Shown one piece after another: positions 6,107 through 6,416 of a DNA stretch of 6,416 nucleotides. The notes under the pieces were generated by a model. The model ran no database searches and was not told where the DNA came from. It was given only the letters and a program-made list of their open reading frames with translations. The translations under genes and the position numbers were made by a program. Source of the stretch: an uncultured bacterium (GTDB lineage: Bacteria; Cyanobacteriota; Vampirovibrionia; Gastranaerophilales; Gastranaerophilaceae); assembly GCA_937894665.1 (NCBI GenBank), contig CALAWF010000270.1, positions 1-6,416 of the forward strand. Reading direction: 5' to 3'. Within the stretch, counting starts at the first letter, position 1. Every line of letters starts with the position of its first letter.

Positions 6107-6416
6107 TTAATAATCTCCATTTCGTTCTTTTTGCAAATCCCAAAAACAATTTGTATAATGGTATTTGTCTCCGCTAATTACTCGAACAATATCTTTTTTA
6201 AAGTCATACCTTTCGTTAGATTTAAATAGTTTTGTATAAACTTGAAATCGTCCTTTGGTGTCTTTTGTTATAACTAGCAAATCCTCTATATTTGTATTTA
6301 GAAGTTTTTCTCTTACTTTTTCATCAAGACGATTTATCACGTTTACTTCTACTAATTTTTTGTATTGGTCAACATTTTGTTCTTTCGCAATTTTGGTAAA
6401 TTCTTCAAGGTTGTAT
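6107..6416 (-). CDS. Hypothetical protein, 5' end outside the window
   Basis: The reading frame stays open on the minus strand up to the window edge, so the gene is partial; at least 102 C-terminal residues are visible. A GTG at 6340 in this frame is probably not the start, because the upstream codons (YNLEEFTKIAKEQNVDQYKK...) look coding. The sequence is soluble, charged and rich in Lys/Asp/Glu, with a predicted helical first part and a strand-rich part (DLLVITKDTKGRFQVYTKLF); it ends in NCFWDLQKERNGDY. I recognise no family. It converges on hipA with 7 bp between the stop codons, and no terminator hairpin is visible between them. Confidence 0.6.
   Translation of the reverse strand, partial: YNLEEFTKIAKEQNVDQYKKLVEVNVINRLDEKVREKLLNTNIEDLLVITKDTKGRFQVYTKLFKSNERYDFKKDIVRVISGDKYHYTNCFWDLQKERNGDY

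Overview
The window is AT-rich bacterial DNA (roughly 30% GC by eye) with Shine-Dalgarno sites such as AGGTG, AGAAAGGA and GGAG. The standard code applies: the Fic, AAA and HipA genes together run about 1,400 codons without an in-frame TGA, and their tryptophans are TGG. The taxon cannot be fixed from this sequence. DUF2924 is, from memory, most common in Alphaproteobacteria and their phages, so an AT-rich, possibly host-associated Gram-negative is a reasonable but unproven guess. Genes switch strand repeatedly, and every recognisable one is of an accessory type (toxin-like enzymes, phage-associated DUFs, an orphan AAA+ ATPase). This suggests a genomic island or other mobile region rather than core chromosome.

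Layout from left to right. (1) A minus-strand pair, 51-643: a DUF2924 protein followed, with an ATGA overlap, by a short single WG-repeat protein with an aberrant tail. (2) Divergent from it, a plus-strand DUF1643 gene (691-1251) interrupted by one in-frame TGA at 889-891, where the family usually has Cys; a small hairpin lies just downstream of the TGA. A 15-bp GC-rich hairpin follows the gene. (3) A self-contained Fic adenylyltransferase gene (1374-2471) with its own promoter, an N-terminal inhibitory motif and a C-terminal winged helix. (4) Abutting it tail-to-tail, a minus-strand gene (2472-4532) for a tandem AAA+ ATPase of unknown role. (5) Divergent from the AAA gene across a 165-bp AT-rich regulatory region, a hipBA-type toxin-antitoxin operon (4698-6099). 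(6) Convergent with hipA, a partial minus-strand gene of unknown function that runs off the right edge.

The window holds two protein-modifying enzymes of toxin type. Fic would AMPylate a target and carries its own inhibitor segment; HipA would phosphorylate a target and is restrained by HipB. Between them is a putative protein-remodelling ATPase whose promoter region is shared with hipBA. Whether these are independent modules or parts of one stress or defence system cannot be decided here; the AAA/hipBA divergent pair is the best candidate for real coupling. The other item most worth checking is the TGA-containing DUF1643 gene, either a recent nonsense allele or a recoded (selenocysteine) gene.
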